This document shows positions 1 to 7,029 of a stretch of 11,892 bases of DNA, one piece after another. How positions within the stretch are numbered: position 1 is the stretch's first letter; each line of letters starts with the position of its first letter. The notes under the pieces are model-generated. The model was not told the DNA's origin. It saw nothing but the letters and a program-made list of their open reading frames with translations, and searched no databases. The DNA comes from Bacteroidota bacterium (GTDB lineage Bacteria; Bacteroidota; Bacteroidia; Chitinophagales; Chitinophagaceae), in NCBI GenBank assembly GCA_021824855.1, contig JAKAJX010000028.1, forward strand, positions 1 to 11,892. Reading direction: 5' to 3'. The position numbers and the translations under genes were made by a program.

Positions 1-2
1 TA

Positions 3-416
3 AATGCATTTATGCTGAATGGATTTTTAAAAGCCGGTGGGTTTGAATTATTCAGCACTTATGAAACAGCATCCGGAAGAAATGCTTTTGAAACTTCAAC
101 AAGAAATATTAACCAATTTGCTGTGGATGGCGTATATAGATTTGGAAAAACTGAAAACCTTTTTGTAGGTATGCGTTACAATACATTAACCGGTAGATTG
201 GCCGATAACAGATTTGGAACAGGAGCAGGATCAATAACTTATACCGGAGATATTACTATTAATCGTTTTGCAATTTCCGGTGGATGGTTTTTAACTAAAA
301 ATGTGTTACTAAAAACCGAATATGTTAATCAATCTTATCAAAATTTCCCGGTTGCCGATTTTCGTGCCGGTGGCAAATTTAATGGATATGTAATTGAAGC
401 CGTAGTAGGATTTTAG
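3..416 (+). CDS. Porin-like outer-membrane beta-barrel protein, C-terminal part (5' end outside window)
   Basis: The reading frame is open to the left edge, so this is the 3' end of a longer gene; the ATG at 12 is probably internal. The visible 137 residues show alternating polar and hydrophobic strands with short turns (for example YRFGKTENLFVGMRY, then RFAISGGWFLTKNVLLKTEY) and the protein ends in GYVIEAVVGF. A terminal Phe in an amphipathic last strand is the usual BAM-recognised signal of outer-membrane barrels. The pattern resembles the C-termini of Bacteroidota porins of the phosphate-selective (OprO/OprP) type, but the substrate cannot be told from this fragment. A strong terminator follows 35 nt after the stop, so this is the last gene of its unit. 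Confident about a barrel, unsure of the family. Confidence 0.65.
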   Translation, partial: NAFMLNGFLKAGGFELFSTYETASGRNAFETSTRNINQFAVDGVYRFGKTENLFVGMRYNTLTGRLADNRFGTGAGSITYTGDITINRFAISGGWFLTKNVLLKTEYVNQSYQNFPVADFRAGGKFNGYVIEAVVGF

Positions 417-451
417 TTATCTAATCTGGTTCTTCTTTTTGCGTTTTTTTG

Positions 452-486
452 AGGTCAGGATGTTATCTTACATCCTGACTTTTTTT
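452..486 (+). terminator. Intrinsic terminator after the porin-like gene
   Basis: A perfect 9-bp stem (GTCAGGATG at 454-462 with CATCCTGAC at 471-479), an 8-nt loop and a run of seven T (480-486). Outer A-T and G-T pairs can lengthen the stem. It separates the barrel gene from the YceI-like gene, whose ATG is 22 nt further on. Confidence 0.9.
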
Positions 487-508
487 AAGAAAGTGTTTAT
501 ATCTGATA

Positions 509-1129
509 ATGAAACCTAACCATAAAAAATATAAAAACTATTTAATTTTTGTGTTGGTATTAATGATGCTAACAACAGAAAAAAATTTCTCTCAAACAGT
601 CAATTGGGCATTAATGAAAGAGGGAATTGTAAGGGTTGATGGAATAACTAATATTAATTCATTCTCTTGCGAAGTGGCTAATTGTTTTAATGCAGATACG
701 GTTGCTTTTGTGAAAAATGTTTCTCCCAAAATGGCTATCACTATGAAAGGGAGCATTGTTGTGCATCTTTTAAATTTTAATTGTCATAACTCACTTATGA
801 CAAAAGATTTGAGAAAAACATTAAAGGTTAATGATTTTCCTTTTATGAAAATAAATTTCAAATCAATTAATAAATATCCCGAAATGCTAAATATGGTTAA
901 CGATTATTTTGGTACAGTTGATATTGAATTATCAGGGGTTACTAAAACTTTTGACGTTAGATACAGAATATTAATTGATAATAAAAAACTAATGCATATT
1001 GAAGGAAGTAGAGTAATAAAATTTTCCGAATTTAACCTTATACCACCTCAAAAGTTAGGTGGTATGATTCGCACTAAAGATGAATTAGATGTTAGCTTTT
1101 TTTTCAACTTGCAATCGCTGAATAACTAA
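509..1129 (+). CDS. YceI-like domain protein, secreted
   Basis: A 206-residue protein with an N-terminal signal sequence (basic residues 5-9, hydrophobic 11-21, likely cleavage after FSQ near residue 29). The rest follows the YceI-like beta-barrel plan: an opening strand with GITNINSFSC (45-54), a central F-x-C segment (90-92), LMTKDLRKTLKVNDFP (96-111), the strand pair around GTVDIELSGVTKTFDV (135-150), and the closing IEGSRVIKFSEFNLIPP (164-180) then GMIRTKDELDVSF. YceI-family proteins bind isoprenoid or other amphiphilic molecules in the periplasm; the ligand here is unknown. Three cysteines (54, 59, 92) could form a disulfide. It stands alone behind a terminator and its stop lies 3 nt from the end of a convergent gene. 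The ATG at 509 is chosen because it gives a complete signal peptide. Confidence 0.75.
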   Translation: MKPNHKKYKNYLIFVLVLMMLTTEKNFSQTVNWALMKEGIVRVDGITNINSFSCEVANCFNADTVAFVKNVSPKMAITMKGSIVVHLLNFNCHNSLMTKDLRKTLKVNDFPFMKINFKSINKYPEMLNMVNDYFGTVDIELSGVTKTFDVRYRILIDNKKLMHIEGSRVIKFSEFNLIPPQKLGGMIRTKDELDVSFFFNLQSLNN

Positions 1130-1132
1130 TAA

Positions 1133-1558
1133 TTAAGGATAAAATTTGGCAAACAATACTCCGGCAATTACTGCTTGCATAAATCCATAAGTAAACCAAC
1201 TTGCTACCATTTCAAAACTAATATCTAACGAGCTAAAAGTAATCCACATTACCGGTAATAATGCAATAACTGCATAAATTAAACCAAATGAAATTCCACG
1301 TATTAATATATTTCCTTTCAGTTGTGATTTTAAAATTGCCCACGACCATGATAATGCTTGGCTAATTACAAAAGCATGCGAATAAAACAGTGCATCTCTA
1401 TTCCCATTTGAATTAAATAAAGGGTTGTTGTATTGTGTAAATATTTCTGGAATAAGTTGAATAGATAAATACAATCCTCCATAACTCATTAAGGATAAAA
1501 CAATGCCTATAACAAATCCTGCAACTATAATTTTTGATACATTTAATTGGTTTTTCAT
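1133..1558 (-). CDS. Small four-helix membrane protein of unknown function
   Basis: I do not recognise the family. From the ATG at 1558 it encodes 141 residues starting MKNQLNVSKIIVAGF, with four predicted membrane helices (about residues 8-35, 59-78, 85-107 and 113-137) and a hydrophilic stretch with NSNGNRD between helices 1 and 2. An in-frame ATG at 1597 would add 13 residues. I prefer 1558 because a TAnnTTTG-like promoter box (TACCTTTA on the minus strand, one mismatch) lies just 3 nt before the 1597 ATG, which would place the transcript start at or inside those codons. No polar catalytic motif is visible. The gene is divergent from the his leader and convergent with the YceI-like gene. 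Confidence 0.6.
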   Translation of the reverse strand: MKNQLNVSKIIVAGFVIGIVLSLMSYGGLYLSIQLIPEIFTQYNNPLFNSNGNRDALFYSHAFVISQALSWSWAILKSQLKGNILIRGISFGLIYAVIALLPVMWITFSSLDISFEMVASWFTYGFMQAVIAGVLFAKFYP

Positions 1559-1629
1559 CTTAAAAAAATTTTGATAAACCAAAACAAGTAAACCCATTTA
1601 AAGGTAGTTAATTTTTATGTTTAGTTTTA

Positions 1630-1660
1630 ATTATTGCAGGTTGTAATCTGTAGCAATAAT
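1630..1660. repeat. 8-bp inverted repeat upstream of the his promoter
   Basis: ATTATTGC (1630-1637) and GCAATAAT (1653-1660) are perfect reverse complements separated by 15 nt; AG/CT just inside could add pairs around a bulge. It ends 5 nt before the -33 box of the his promoter and has no T-tract on either strand, so it is not a terminator. The position would suit a regulator-binding site, but this is inference. Confidence 0.35.
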
Positions 1661-1665
1661 AAAAA

Positions 1666-1697
1666 TTTGCAAGTAAAACAGATAGCATTTACTTTTG
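1666..1697 (+). promoter_or_regulatory. his operon promoter (Bacteroidota type)
   Basis: TTTG at 1666-1669, a 20-nt spacer, and TACTTTTG at 1690-1697, an exact match to the Bacteroidota -7 consensus TAnnTTTG. Transcription should start a few nt before the his leader ATG at 1708, leaving a very short 5' UTR. Confidence 0.75.
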
Positions 1698-1707
1698 CAA
1701 CACAATT

Positions 1708-1758
1708 ATGAAAAATAATAGGCATATACATCATCACCATTCCTTGCTGCAGAAGTAA
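1708..1758 (+). CDS. hisL: his operon leader peptide with five His codons
   Basis: A 16-codon ORF, MKNNRHIHHHHSLLQK, with His at positions 6 and 8-11 (CAT, then CAT CAT CAC CAT at 1729-1740). It starts 10 nt after the -7 box, ends at TAA 1756-1758, and lies upstream of a terminator and then hisG. That arrangement is the hallmark of a histidine attenuator: the ribosome measures charged tRNA-His. No Shine-Dalgarno is visible, which is common in Bacteroidota. The peptide itself is not expected to have a function. The cluster of His codons directly in front of hisG makes chance very unlikely. Confidence 0.92.
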   Translation: MKNNRHIHHHHSLLQK

Positions 1759-1802
1759 GCGTAGATGTTTATGTTGTGTAATAAAACATTAAAAGGCTTA
1801 CT
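1754..1802 (+). promoter_or_regulatory. his attenuator antiterminator helix
   Basis: AGTAAGC (1754-1760), which overlaps the leader stop codon, is perfectly complementary to GCTTACT (1796-1802), most of the 5' arm of the terminator. Inside it ATGTTT (1765-1770) pairs with AAACAT (1784-1789), giving an extended hairpin with a 13-nt loop. A ribosome stalled on the His codons (1729-1740) leaves 1754-1760 free, so this helix forms and transcription continues. A ribosome reaching the stop codon covers 1754-1760 and lets the terminator fold. Only weak strand 1:2 pairing (3-4 bp) is visible. Confidence 0.8.
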
Positions 1803-1826
1803 ATATAGTGAGCCTTTTTTATTTTT
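1791..1826 (+). terminator. his attenuator terminator
   Basis: A 12-bp stem (1791-1802 with 1807-1818, one G-T pair, 4-nt loop) including the G/C core AAGGCTTAC/GTGAGCCTT, followed by a T-rich tract (1815-1820, then ATTTTT). It lies between the leader ORF and hisG and shares its 5' arm with the antiterminator. Confidence 0.9.
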
Positions 1827-1866
1827 AACTTCCGAATTAACTGATCGGATTAAATTAAAAAGGTAA

Positions 1867-2760
1867 ATGAACAATTTTATTTCAAATTCAACTTTTGCAA
1901 CCGGAAGCAAACTAAAAGTAGCTATTCAAAAAAGTGGAAGATTATCGGAGGAGTCTCTTAAGCTCTTAAAAGATTGTGGAATAGATTTGAGAAATGTAAA
2001 AGACAGACTAAAAACCGAATCGGACAATTTTCCGTTAGAAGTATTTTTTTTACGCGATGATGATATTCCGCAATATGTAGAAGATGGTGTTGCCGATGTT
2101 GGTTTTGTAGGAGAAAATGTGGTGTATGAAAAAAATAAAAAAGTTACAGTAGTTGAAAAATTAGGTTTTGGAAAATGCAGATTGAGTGTTGCCGTAAAGA
2201 AGGGCGATGACTATACCGATATTTTTTCTTTAAATGGAAAACGTATTGCTACTTCTTATCCTGTATTGGTAAAGAATTTTTTAGATAAAAATAATGTGAA
2301 TGCAGAAATTCATGAAATAAGCGGTAGTGTAGAAATTGCACCGGGTATTGGTTTAGCCGATGCAGTGTGCGATTTGGTAAGTAGTGGATCAACTTTATTT
2401 ATGAATGGATTGAAAGAGGTTGAAATTATTTTACAATCTCAGGCAGTGTTAATTAAAAATAATCACCTTAATCCCGAGTTGCAAGCATTGCTTAATAAAA
2501 TTGTTTTTAGAATTGAATCGGTGAAAAGAGCAAAAAATAATAAATACATTTTGCTTAATGCTCCAAATGAAAAGCTTAGCGAAATTATTTCTTTATTGCC
2601 CGGTATGAAAAGTCCAACTGTATTGCCATTAGCAACTGAAGGATGGAGTAGTGTACATAGTGTATTAAGTGAAAAAGAGTTTTGGGATATTATAGAGCAA
2701 CTTAAAAATGCAGGTGCACAAGGCATTTTAGTAGTGCCAATTGAAAAAATGATTTTATAG
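1867..2760 (+). CDS. hisG: ATP phosphoribosyltransferase, long form
   Basis: Catalyses the first, committed step of histidine synthesis: ATP + PRPP to phosphoribosyl-ATP, in the cytoplasm. The 297 residues match the long form of HisG. The catalytic domain starts KLKVAIQKSGRLSEES (15-30); DVGFVGENVV is at 77-86; the PRPP loop region ISGSVEIAPGIGLADAVCDL (151-170) continues into VSSGSTLF. A C-terminal ACT-like regulatory domain (about 220-297) ends GAQGILVVPIEKMIL. The presence of that domain predicts feedback inhibition by histidine and independence from HisZ. ATG 1867 is preceded by an A-rich AAAAAGG stretch. First structural gene after the his attenuator; hisD begins 17 nt after its stop. 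Confidence 0.97.
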   Translation: MNNFISNSTFATGSKLKVAIQKSGRLSEESLKLLKDCGIDLRNVKDRLKTESDNFPLEVFFLRDDDIPQYVEDGVADVGFVGENVVYEKNKKVTVVEKLGFGKCRLSVAVKKGDDYTDIFSLNGKRIATSYPVLVKNFLDKNNVNAEIHEISGSVEIAPGIGLADAVCDLVSSGSTLFMNGLKEVEIILQSQAVLIKNNHLNPELQALLNKIVFRIESVKRAKNNKYILLNAPNEKLSEIISLLPGMKSPTVLPLATEGWSSVHSVLSEKEFWDIIEQLKNAGAQGILVVPIEKMIL

Positions 2761-2777
2761 CTGATAAAAATTTTGCA

Positions 2778-4082
2778 ATGAAAATATTTGTAGAACCTAA
2801 AAAAAATATTTGGGCCGATATTATTCAACGACCAACTTTTGATATTGATACTTTGCAAACGAGAGTAAAAGAAATTTTGAATGATGTAAAGGAGAATGGA
2901 GACGCAGCTATTAGAGAATATACACTTCAATTCGAAAAAGTTGATTTGCCTAATTTCTGGTTTAATGAAGAGGAAGAATTATATAATGCACAAGCTTTAA
3001 TTTCAGATGAACTAAAAACAGCAATTCAAACTGCTGCTGCGAATATCGAAAAATTTCATAGCAAACAATTAGTATCTCCCGAAATTATAGAAACAATGCC
3101 CGGTATTACCTGTTGGCGTAAAAGTATTCCAGTAGATACAGTGGGTATTTATATTCCTGGCGGAACAGCTCCTTTATTTTCTACCGTACTTATGTTGGCT
3201 ATTCCTGCTAAATTAGCCGGCTGTAAAAAAATTGTATTGTGTTCTCCTCCCGATTTATTTGGAAAATTACATCCTGCTATTGTTTATGCAGCCAAATTTT
3301 GCGGTGTTACACATATTTATAAAGTAGGCGGCGTACAGGCTATTGCTGCAATGGCTTATGGCACCAATACGGTTCCTAAAGTAGATAAAATATTTGGTCC
3401 GGGTAATCAATATGTAACTATGGCAAAACAATTAATACAACAAGATGGTGTTGCTATTGATATGCCTGCAGGTCCAAGTGAAGTTTGTGTAATGGCCGAT
3501 GAAACAGCGAATGCCGCTTTTGTTGCAGCCGATTTATTATCGCAAGCAGAACATGGAGTTGATAGTCAAGTATTATTGGTTACCAACTCACATGATTTGA
3601 TAGATGAAATAAATGAAATGCTGTTAGAACAATTAGAAGAGCTGCCACGAAAAAACATAGCAGAAAAAGCTTTAAAAAACAGTAAAGCTGTTGTATTTAA
3701 AAACAGAGAAAATGCCATTGAATTAATTAATGAATATGCTGCTGAACATTTAATTATTTCGTGTAAATATGCTGAGGATATTGCAGAAAAGATTCGAAAT
3801 GCCGGTTCTGTTTTTTTGGGAAATTATTCTCCCGAAAGCGTAGGCGATTATGCCAGTGGAACCAATCATACTTTACCTACCAATGGTTTTGCAAAAGCAT
3901 ATAGCGGTGTTAGTATGGATAGTTTTGTAAAAAAGATAACCTATCAAAAGCTTACTGAGCAAGGTTTGCAGCTGATTGGCACAACGGTGGAGGTAATGGC
4001 AGAGGCCGAAGGGTTGTTGGCTCATAAAAATGCAGTTACTATTCGGTTACAAGAAATTGCCATGAAGCCCGAACGGCTATAA
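2778..4082 (+). CDS. hisD: Histidinol dehydrogenase
   Basis: Oxidises L-histidinol to L-histidine in two NAD-dependent steps, the last reactions of the pathway. 434 residues, the usual length. Signature segments include VDTVGIYIPGGTAPLFSTVL (119-138), VGGVQAIAAMAYGT (183-196), KIFGPGNQYV (204-213) and MPAGPSEV (229-236). Zinc ligands expected from the E. coli enzyme are present as Gln256 and His259 (in LLSQAEHGVDSQ), Asp357 (SVGDYASGTNHTLPT) and His416 (EGLLAHKNAV); the catalytic Glu-His pair is 323-324 (AAEHL). Nothing is truncated. Transcribed with hisG, 17 nt spacing; hisC follows after 69 nt. Confidence 0.97.
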   Translation: MKIFVEPKKNIWADIIQRPTFDIDTLQTRVKEILNDVKENGDAAIREYTLQFEKVDLPNFWFNEEEELYNAQALISDELKTAIQTAAANIEKFHSKQLVSPEIIETMPGITCWRKSIPVDTVGIYIPGGTAPLFSTVLMLAIPAKLAGCKKIVLCSPPDLFGKLHPAIVYAAKFCGVTHIYKVGGVQAIAAMAYGTNTVPKVDKIFGPGNQYVTMAKQLIQQDGVAIDMPAGPSEVCVMADETANAAFVAADLLSQAEHGVDSQVLLVTNSHDLIDEINEMLLEQLEELPRKNIAEKALKNSKAVVFKNRENAIELINEYAAEHLIISCKYAEDIAEKIRNAGSVFLGNYSPESVGDYASGTNHTLPTNGFAKAYSGVSMDSFVKKITYQKLTEQGLQLIGTTVEVMAEAEGLLAHKNAVTIRLQEIAMKPERL

Positions 4083-4151
4083 ATCAATTGCACTATTAAG
4101 CCGAATTGAAATTGCATCTGATAAATGAATTTTAAAACTCGATAAAAAATT

Positions 4152-5213
4152 ATGTTCGATTTAAATAAATTGGTTAGAGAAAATGTTAAAAAACTTACGC
4201 CCTATTCATCTGCTCGTGATGAGTTTACGGGCGAAGCAAAAGTGTTTTTAGATGCTAATGAAAATAGTTTAGGATCGCCATTGCCCAAATGGTATAATCG
4301 TTATCCCGATCCTCATCAGCAAAAATTAAAAGAAGCTATAGGCGATATAAAAGGTATCATGCCTCAACATATTTTTTTGGGTAATGGCAGCGATGAATGT
4401 ATTGATATACTATATCGTTGTTTTTGCGAACCTCAAAAAGACAATATTATTATTTGTCCGCCAACTTATGGCATGTACGAGGTAAGTGCTAATATTAATG
4501 CTATAGAAATCAGAAAAGCTCCTCTACTCGAAAATTTTCAATTAGATATCATTCATTTAGAAAATTTAGTAGATGAGAATACAAAATTAATCTGGATTTG
4601 CTCTCCCAATAATCCAACATCTAATTCTATTAACAGAGAAGATATTTTAACCGTACTCAATAATTTTAATGGCATTGTTGTAATTGATGAAGCGTATATC
4701 AATTTCGCTAAACAAAAAACATTTATACAAGATTTAATCGATTATCCTAATCTGATAATTCTGCAAACATTTAGTAAAGCTTGGGGTTTGGCGGCATTGC
4801 GGTTGGGAATGGCATTTGCATCTGCCGAAATTATTGCAATAATGAGTAAGGTAAAACCACCGTATAATATCAATCAAGTAACACAAGAATTGGCATTGAA
4901 GTCGTTAGAAAATGTAGAACAAGTGAATGATATGATTACAGAATTGGTAAATATGCGAGAAGCCTTACGTGAAGTGCTTATGCAAATTGCAATAGTTGAA
5001 AATGTATTCGAGTCGGATGCTAATTTTTTATTGGTAAAAATAAGAGAAGCTAAAAAAGTATATGCATTTTTGGCATCAAATGGTATAGTAGTCCGCGATA
5101 GAAGTAATGTGCAATTGTGTGATAATTGCTTACGAATTACTATTGGCACCGAAAATGAAAATACATTATTAGTAGATGCTTTAATTCAATTCGCTTATCA
5201 ATCAGTTCAATAG
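4152..5213 (+). CDS. hisC: Histidinol-phosphate aminotransferase
   Basis: A PLP-dependent class I/II aminotransferase converting imidazole acetol-phosphate and glutamate to histidinol-phosphate. 353 residues, typical of HisC. Seen in order: the N-terminal LDANENSLGSPLP (33-45); YPDPHQQKLKEAI (51-63); GNGSDECID (77-85); the PLP-contacting SPNNPTSNS (151-159); VVIDEAY (176-182); the Schiff-base Lys209 in TFSKAWGLAALRLGMAFA; Arg217 in the same segment; and a C-terminal Arg in CLRITIGT that binds the substrate carboxylate or phosphate in the family. It is the third gene after the his attenuator. A 44-nt gap with no visible terminator leads to the dehydrogenase gene. Confidence 0.96.
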   Translation: MFDLNKLVRENVKKLTPYSSARDEFTGEAKVFLDANENSLGSPLPKWYNRYPDPHQQKLKEAIGDIKGIMPQHIFLGNGSDECIDILYRCFCEPQKDNIIICPPTYGMYEVSANINAIEIRKAPLLENFQLDIIHLENLVDENTKLIWICSPNNPTSNSINREDILTVLNNFNGIVVIDEAYINFAKQKTFIQDLIDYPNLIILQTFSKAWGLAALRLGMAFASAEIIAIMSKVKPPYNINQVTQELALKSLENVEQVNDMITELVNMREALREVLMQIAIVENVFESDANFLLVKIREAKKVYAFLASNGIVVRDRSNVQLCDNCLRITIGTENENTLLVDALIQFAYQSVQ

Positions 5214-5257
5214 ATTATTTATTTGTTTCTTAACTTTCAAGCTCAAAAAATAATAAA

Positions 5258-6532
5258 ATGAGAAAGTATTATTTGCTATTGCTTTTTATGAGCATATACA
5301 GTTGCACCGTTTTTGGTAATAATCATTCCAAAAAAAATGATCCAAATTTGCCACAAGCCAATGCAGGATTGCAATTGCCGGCAGGTTTTACTGCAATTAA
5401 AGTTGCAGAAGGTGTTGGAAGAGCAAGGCATATTGCTATTTCCCCGCAAGGAACCATTTTTTATAAATCTTCCCGATTGGTAAACGGGAAAGGAATTTTT
5501 CAATTAATTGATAAAAATGGTGATGGAATTGCCGATTCTGTTTTTGGATTTGGAAATTATATTGGTACCGGTATTGCTATTAAAAATGGTTATTTGTATG
5601 CATCTTCCGATGAAGAAGTTTTTCGGTATAAATTAGATGCCAAAGGCAATGTAATTAATCCTTCTCAGCCCGAAAAAATAATTACCGGATTAATAAACCG
5701 TCATCAGCACGAATCGAAATCTATCACCTTAGATGATGCAGGAAATTTGTATGTAAATATTGGGGCATATTCTAATTCTTGTCAAGTTAACGATAGAACC
5801 TTGCATAGTCCTGGTCGTAAACCTTGTCCTGTTTTAGATTCCGCAGGTGGTATTTGGCAATTTAAAGCAGATAAGCTGAATCAAACTTATGGCAATGGAA
5901 TACATTATGCAATGGGATTAAGAAATGTAGTTGGATTAGATTGGAATAATCAAACCAATACTTTATTTGTAATGCAACATGGCAGAGATCAGTTGCATGA
6001 TAATTGGCCGGAATATTTTGATGAAAAATCGAGTGCCGAATTACCTGCAGAATGTATGTACGAATTGCATAAAGGTGATAATTGCGGATGGCCTTATATA
6101 TATTACGATCCTATGCAACATAAAAAAATGATTGCACCTGAATTTGGTGGAGATGGTAAAAAAAGTACTACCGATTATAATAATCCTGTTATTGCTTTTC
6201 CCGCACATTTAGCACCCAATGCTTTAATGTTTTATACCGGAAATCAGTTTCCTGAAAAATATAAAAATGGCGCTTTTATTGCATTTCATGGAAGTTGGAA
6301 TAGAGCACCATTGCCGCAGCAAGGTTATTATGTAGTATTTGTACCATTTAAAAACGGAAAGCCCACAGGCAAATGGGAAATTTTTGCTAATGGTTTTTCG
6401 GGTAAAGAGGTTATCGAATCTACTCGTCAGGCCGATCATCGTCCATGTGGTTTAGCACAAGCCCCCGATGGTTCTCTTTATGTAACCGATGATGTAAAAG
6501 GAACAATTTATAAAATATCATATAAAAAATAA
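5258..6532 (+). CDS. PQQ-dependent sugar dehydrogenase (sorbosone dehydrogenase-like), exported
   Basis: A 424-residue exported beta-propeller protein of the glucose/sorbosone dehydrogenase superfamily, which oxidises sugars in the periplasm with PQQ and passes electrons on. The hydrophobic start MRKYYLLLLFMSIYSC is either a Sec signal or a lipoprotein signal with Cys16 (IYSC is a poor lipobox). Propeller strands carry RHIAISPQGTIFY (58-69), a calcium-loop-like DKNGDGIAD (85-93), GLRNVVGLDWN (220-230), HGRDQLHDNWPEYF (241-254), FIAFHGSWNRAP (340-351) and a closing RPCGLAQAPDGSLYVTDDVKG (395-415). Basic residues in these motifs are the likely PQQ and substrate contacts. Bound cofactor and substrate are not proven by sequence. 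A cytochrome c gene follows after 81 nt, a natural electron acceptor. Its location between hisC and hisB is unusual. Confidence 0.8.
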   Translation: MRKYYLLLLFMSIYSCTVFGNNHSKKNDPNLPQANAGLQLPAGFTAIKVAEGVGRARHIAISPQGTIFYKSSRLVNGKGIFQLIDKNGDGIADSVFGFGNYIGTGIAIKNGYLYASSDEEVFRYKLDAKGNVINPSQPEKIITGLINRHQHESKSITLDDAGNLYVNIGAYSNSCQVNDRTLHSPGRKPCPVLDSAGGIWQFKADKLNQTYGNGIHYAMGLRNVVGLDWNNQTNTLFVMQHGRDQLHDNWPEYFDEKSSAELPAECMYELHKGDNCGWPYIYYDPMQHKKMIAPEFGGDGKKSTTDYNNPVIAFPAHLAPNALMFYTGNQFPEKYKNGAFIAFHGSWNRAPLPQQGYYVVFVPFKNGKPTGKWEIFANGFSGKEVIESTRQADHRPCGLAQAPDGSLYVTDDVKGTIYKISYKK

Positions 6533-6613
6533 TTACACAGTTAGAAGAAGTGCTACAACATTTTTTGTTGCAGTAGGCAGTATTTATTTCATCATACTAT
6601 ATAGCAATTGAAC

Positions 6614-7027
6614 ATGATAAAAAAAGTAGTTACTGGAGTATACATTTTAGCAATGGCAATTATGGTATCATCATTTCATCAAAATCAAATTTCGGCTTCA
6701 ATTGCAAGAGGGAAGCAAGTGTATAATAAAGTTTGTTTAAGTTGCCACATGATTGATGGAGGTGGGGTACCTAATATCAATCCGCCATTAGCACAATCCA
6801 GCTATGTTCTTGGCGATAAGAAAAGAATTATTGCTATTGTATTAAACGGAATGACCGATCGCATTGCTATTGATGATGAATATTACAGTAATAATATGGC
6901 ACCACATTCCGATTTAACTGATGAGGAAATTGCCAATGTATTAACTTATGTACGCAACAGTTTTGGTAATAAAGCAAGTGCTGTAACTGCTGCAGAGGTT
7001 AAAGTTGTTCGCAGCATGAAAAAATAA
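6614..7027 (+). CDS. Small exported c-type cytochrome
   Basis: A 137-residue protein with a signal peptide (MIKKVVTGVYILAMAIMVSSF) and one class I cytochrome c domain. The haem-binding motif CLSCH is at 41-45; the likely distal ligand is Met95 in NNMAPHSDLTDEEIANVLTYVRNSFG, the standard Met-Pro-x-x-x-Leu-type region before the last helix. The PP-Leu segment at 57-59 and GMT at 79-81 also fit. It probably takes electrons from the preceding sugar dehydrogenase in the periplasm (inference from adjacency). ATG 6614 is preferred to an in-frame TTG at 6608. The stop lies 2 nt before hisB, so translation of hisB may be coupled to it. Confidence 0.9.
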   Translation: MIKKVVTGVYILAMAIMVSSFHQNQISASIARGKQVYNKVCLSCHMIDGGGVPNINPPLAQSSYVLGDKKRIIAIVLNGMTDRIAIDDEYYSNNMAPHSDLTDEEIANVLTYVRNSFGNKASAVTAAEVKVVRSMKK

Positions 7028-7029
7028 TT

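Noticed and set aside
1691..1901. 11-bp direct repeat ACTTTTGCAAC at 1691-1701 and 1891-1901, the first copy overlapping the his -7 box
   Set aside because: The second copy lies in the hisG coding sequence, has a mismatch to the first base of TAnnTTTG and no TTTG 20 nt upstream, so an internal promoter is not supported; chance is likely.
2463..2930. Minus-strand open frame opposite the hisG/hisD junction, and similar frames opposite hisC, the dehydrogenase and the GH89 gene
   Set aside because: They lie opposite well-conserved enzymes, show no recognisable domain and have no start signals; they are shadows of AT-rich coding DNA.
6553..6575. Hairpin CAACA-TTTTT-TGTTG between the dehydrogenase and cytochrome genes
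   Set aside because: Only 5 bp, low stability and no T-tract after the stem; not a credible terminator.
6608..6613. TTG at 6608 as start of the cytochrome gene
   Set aside because: ATG 6614 opens a normal signal peptide; the two extra codons add nothing.
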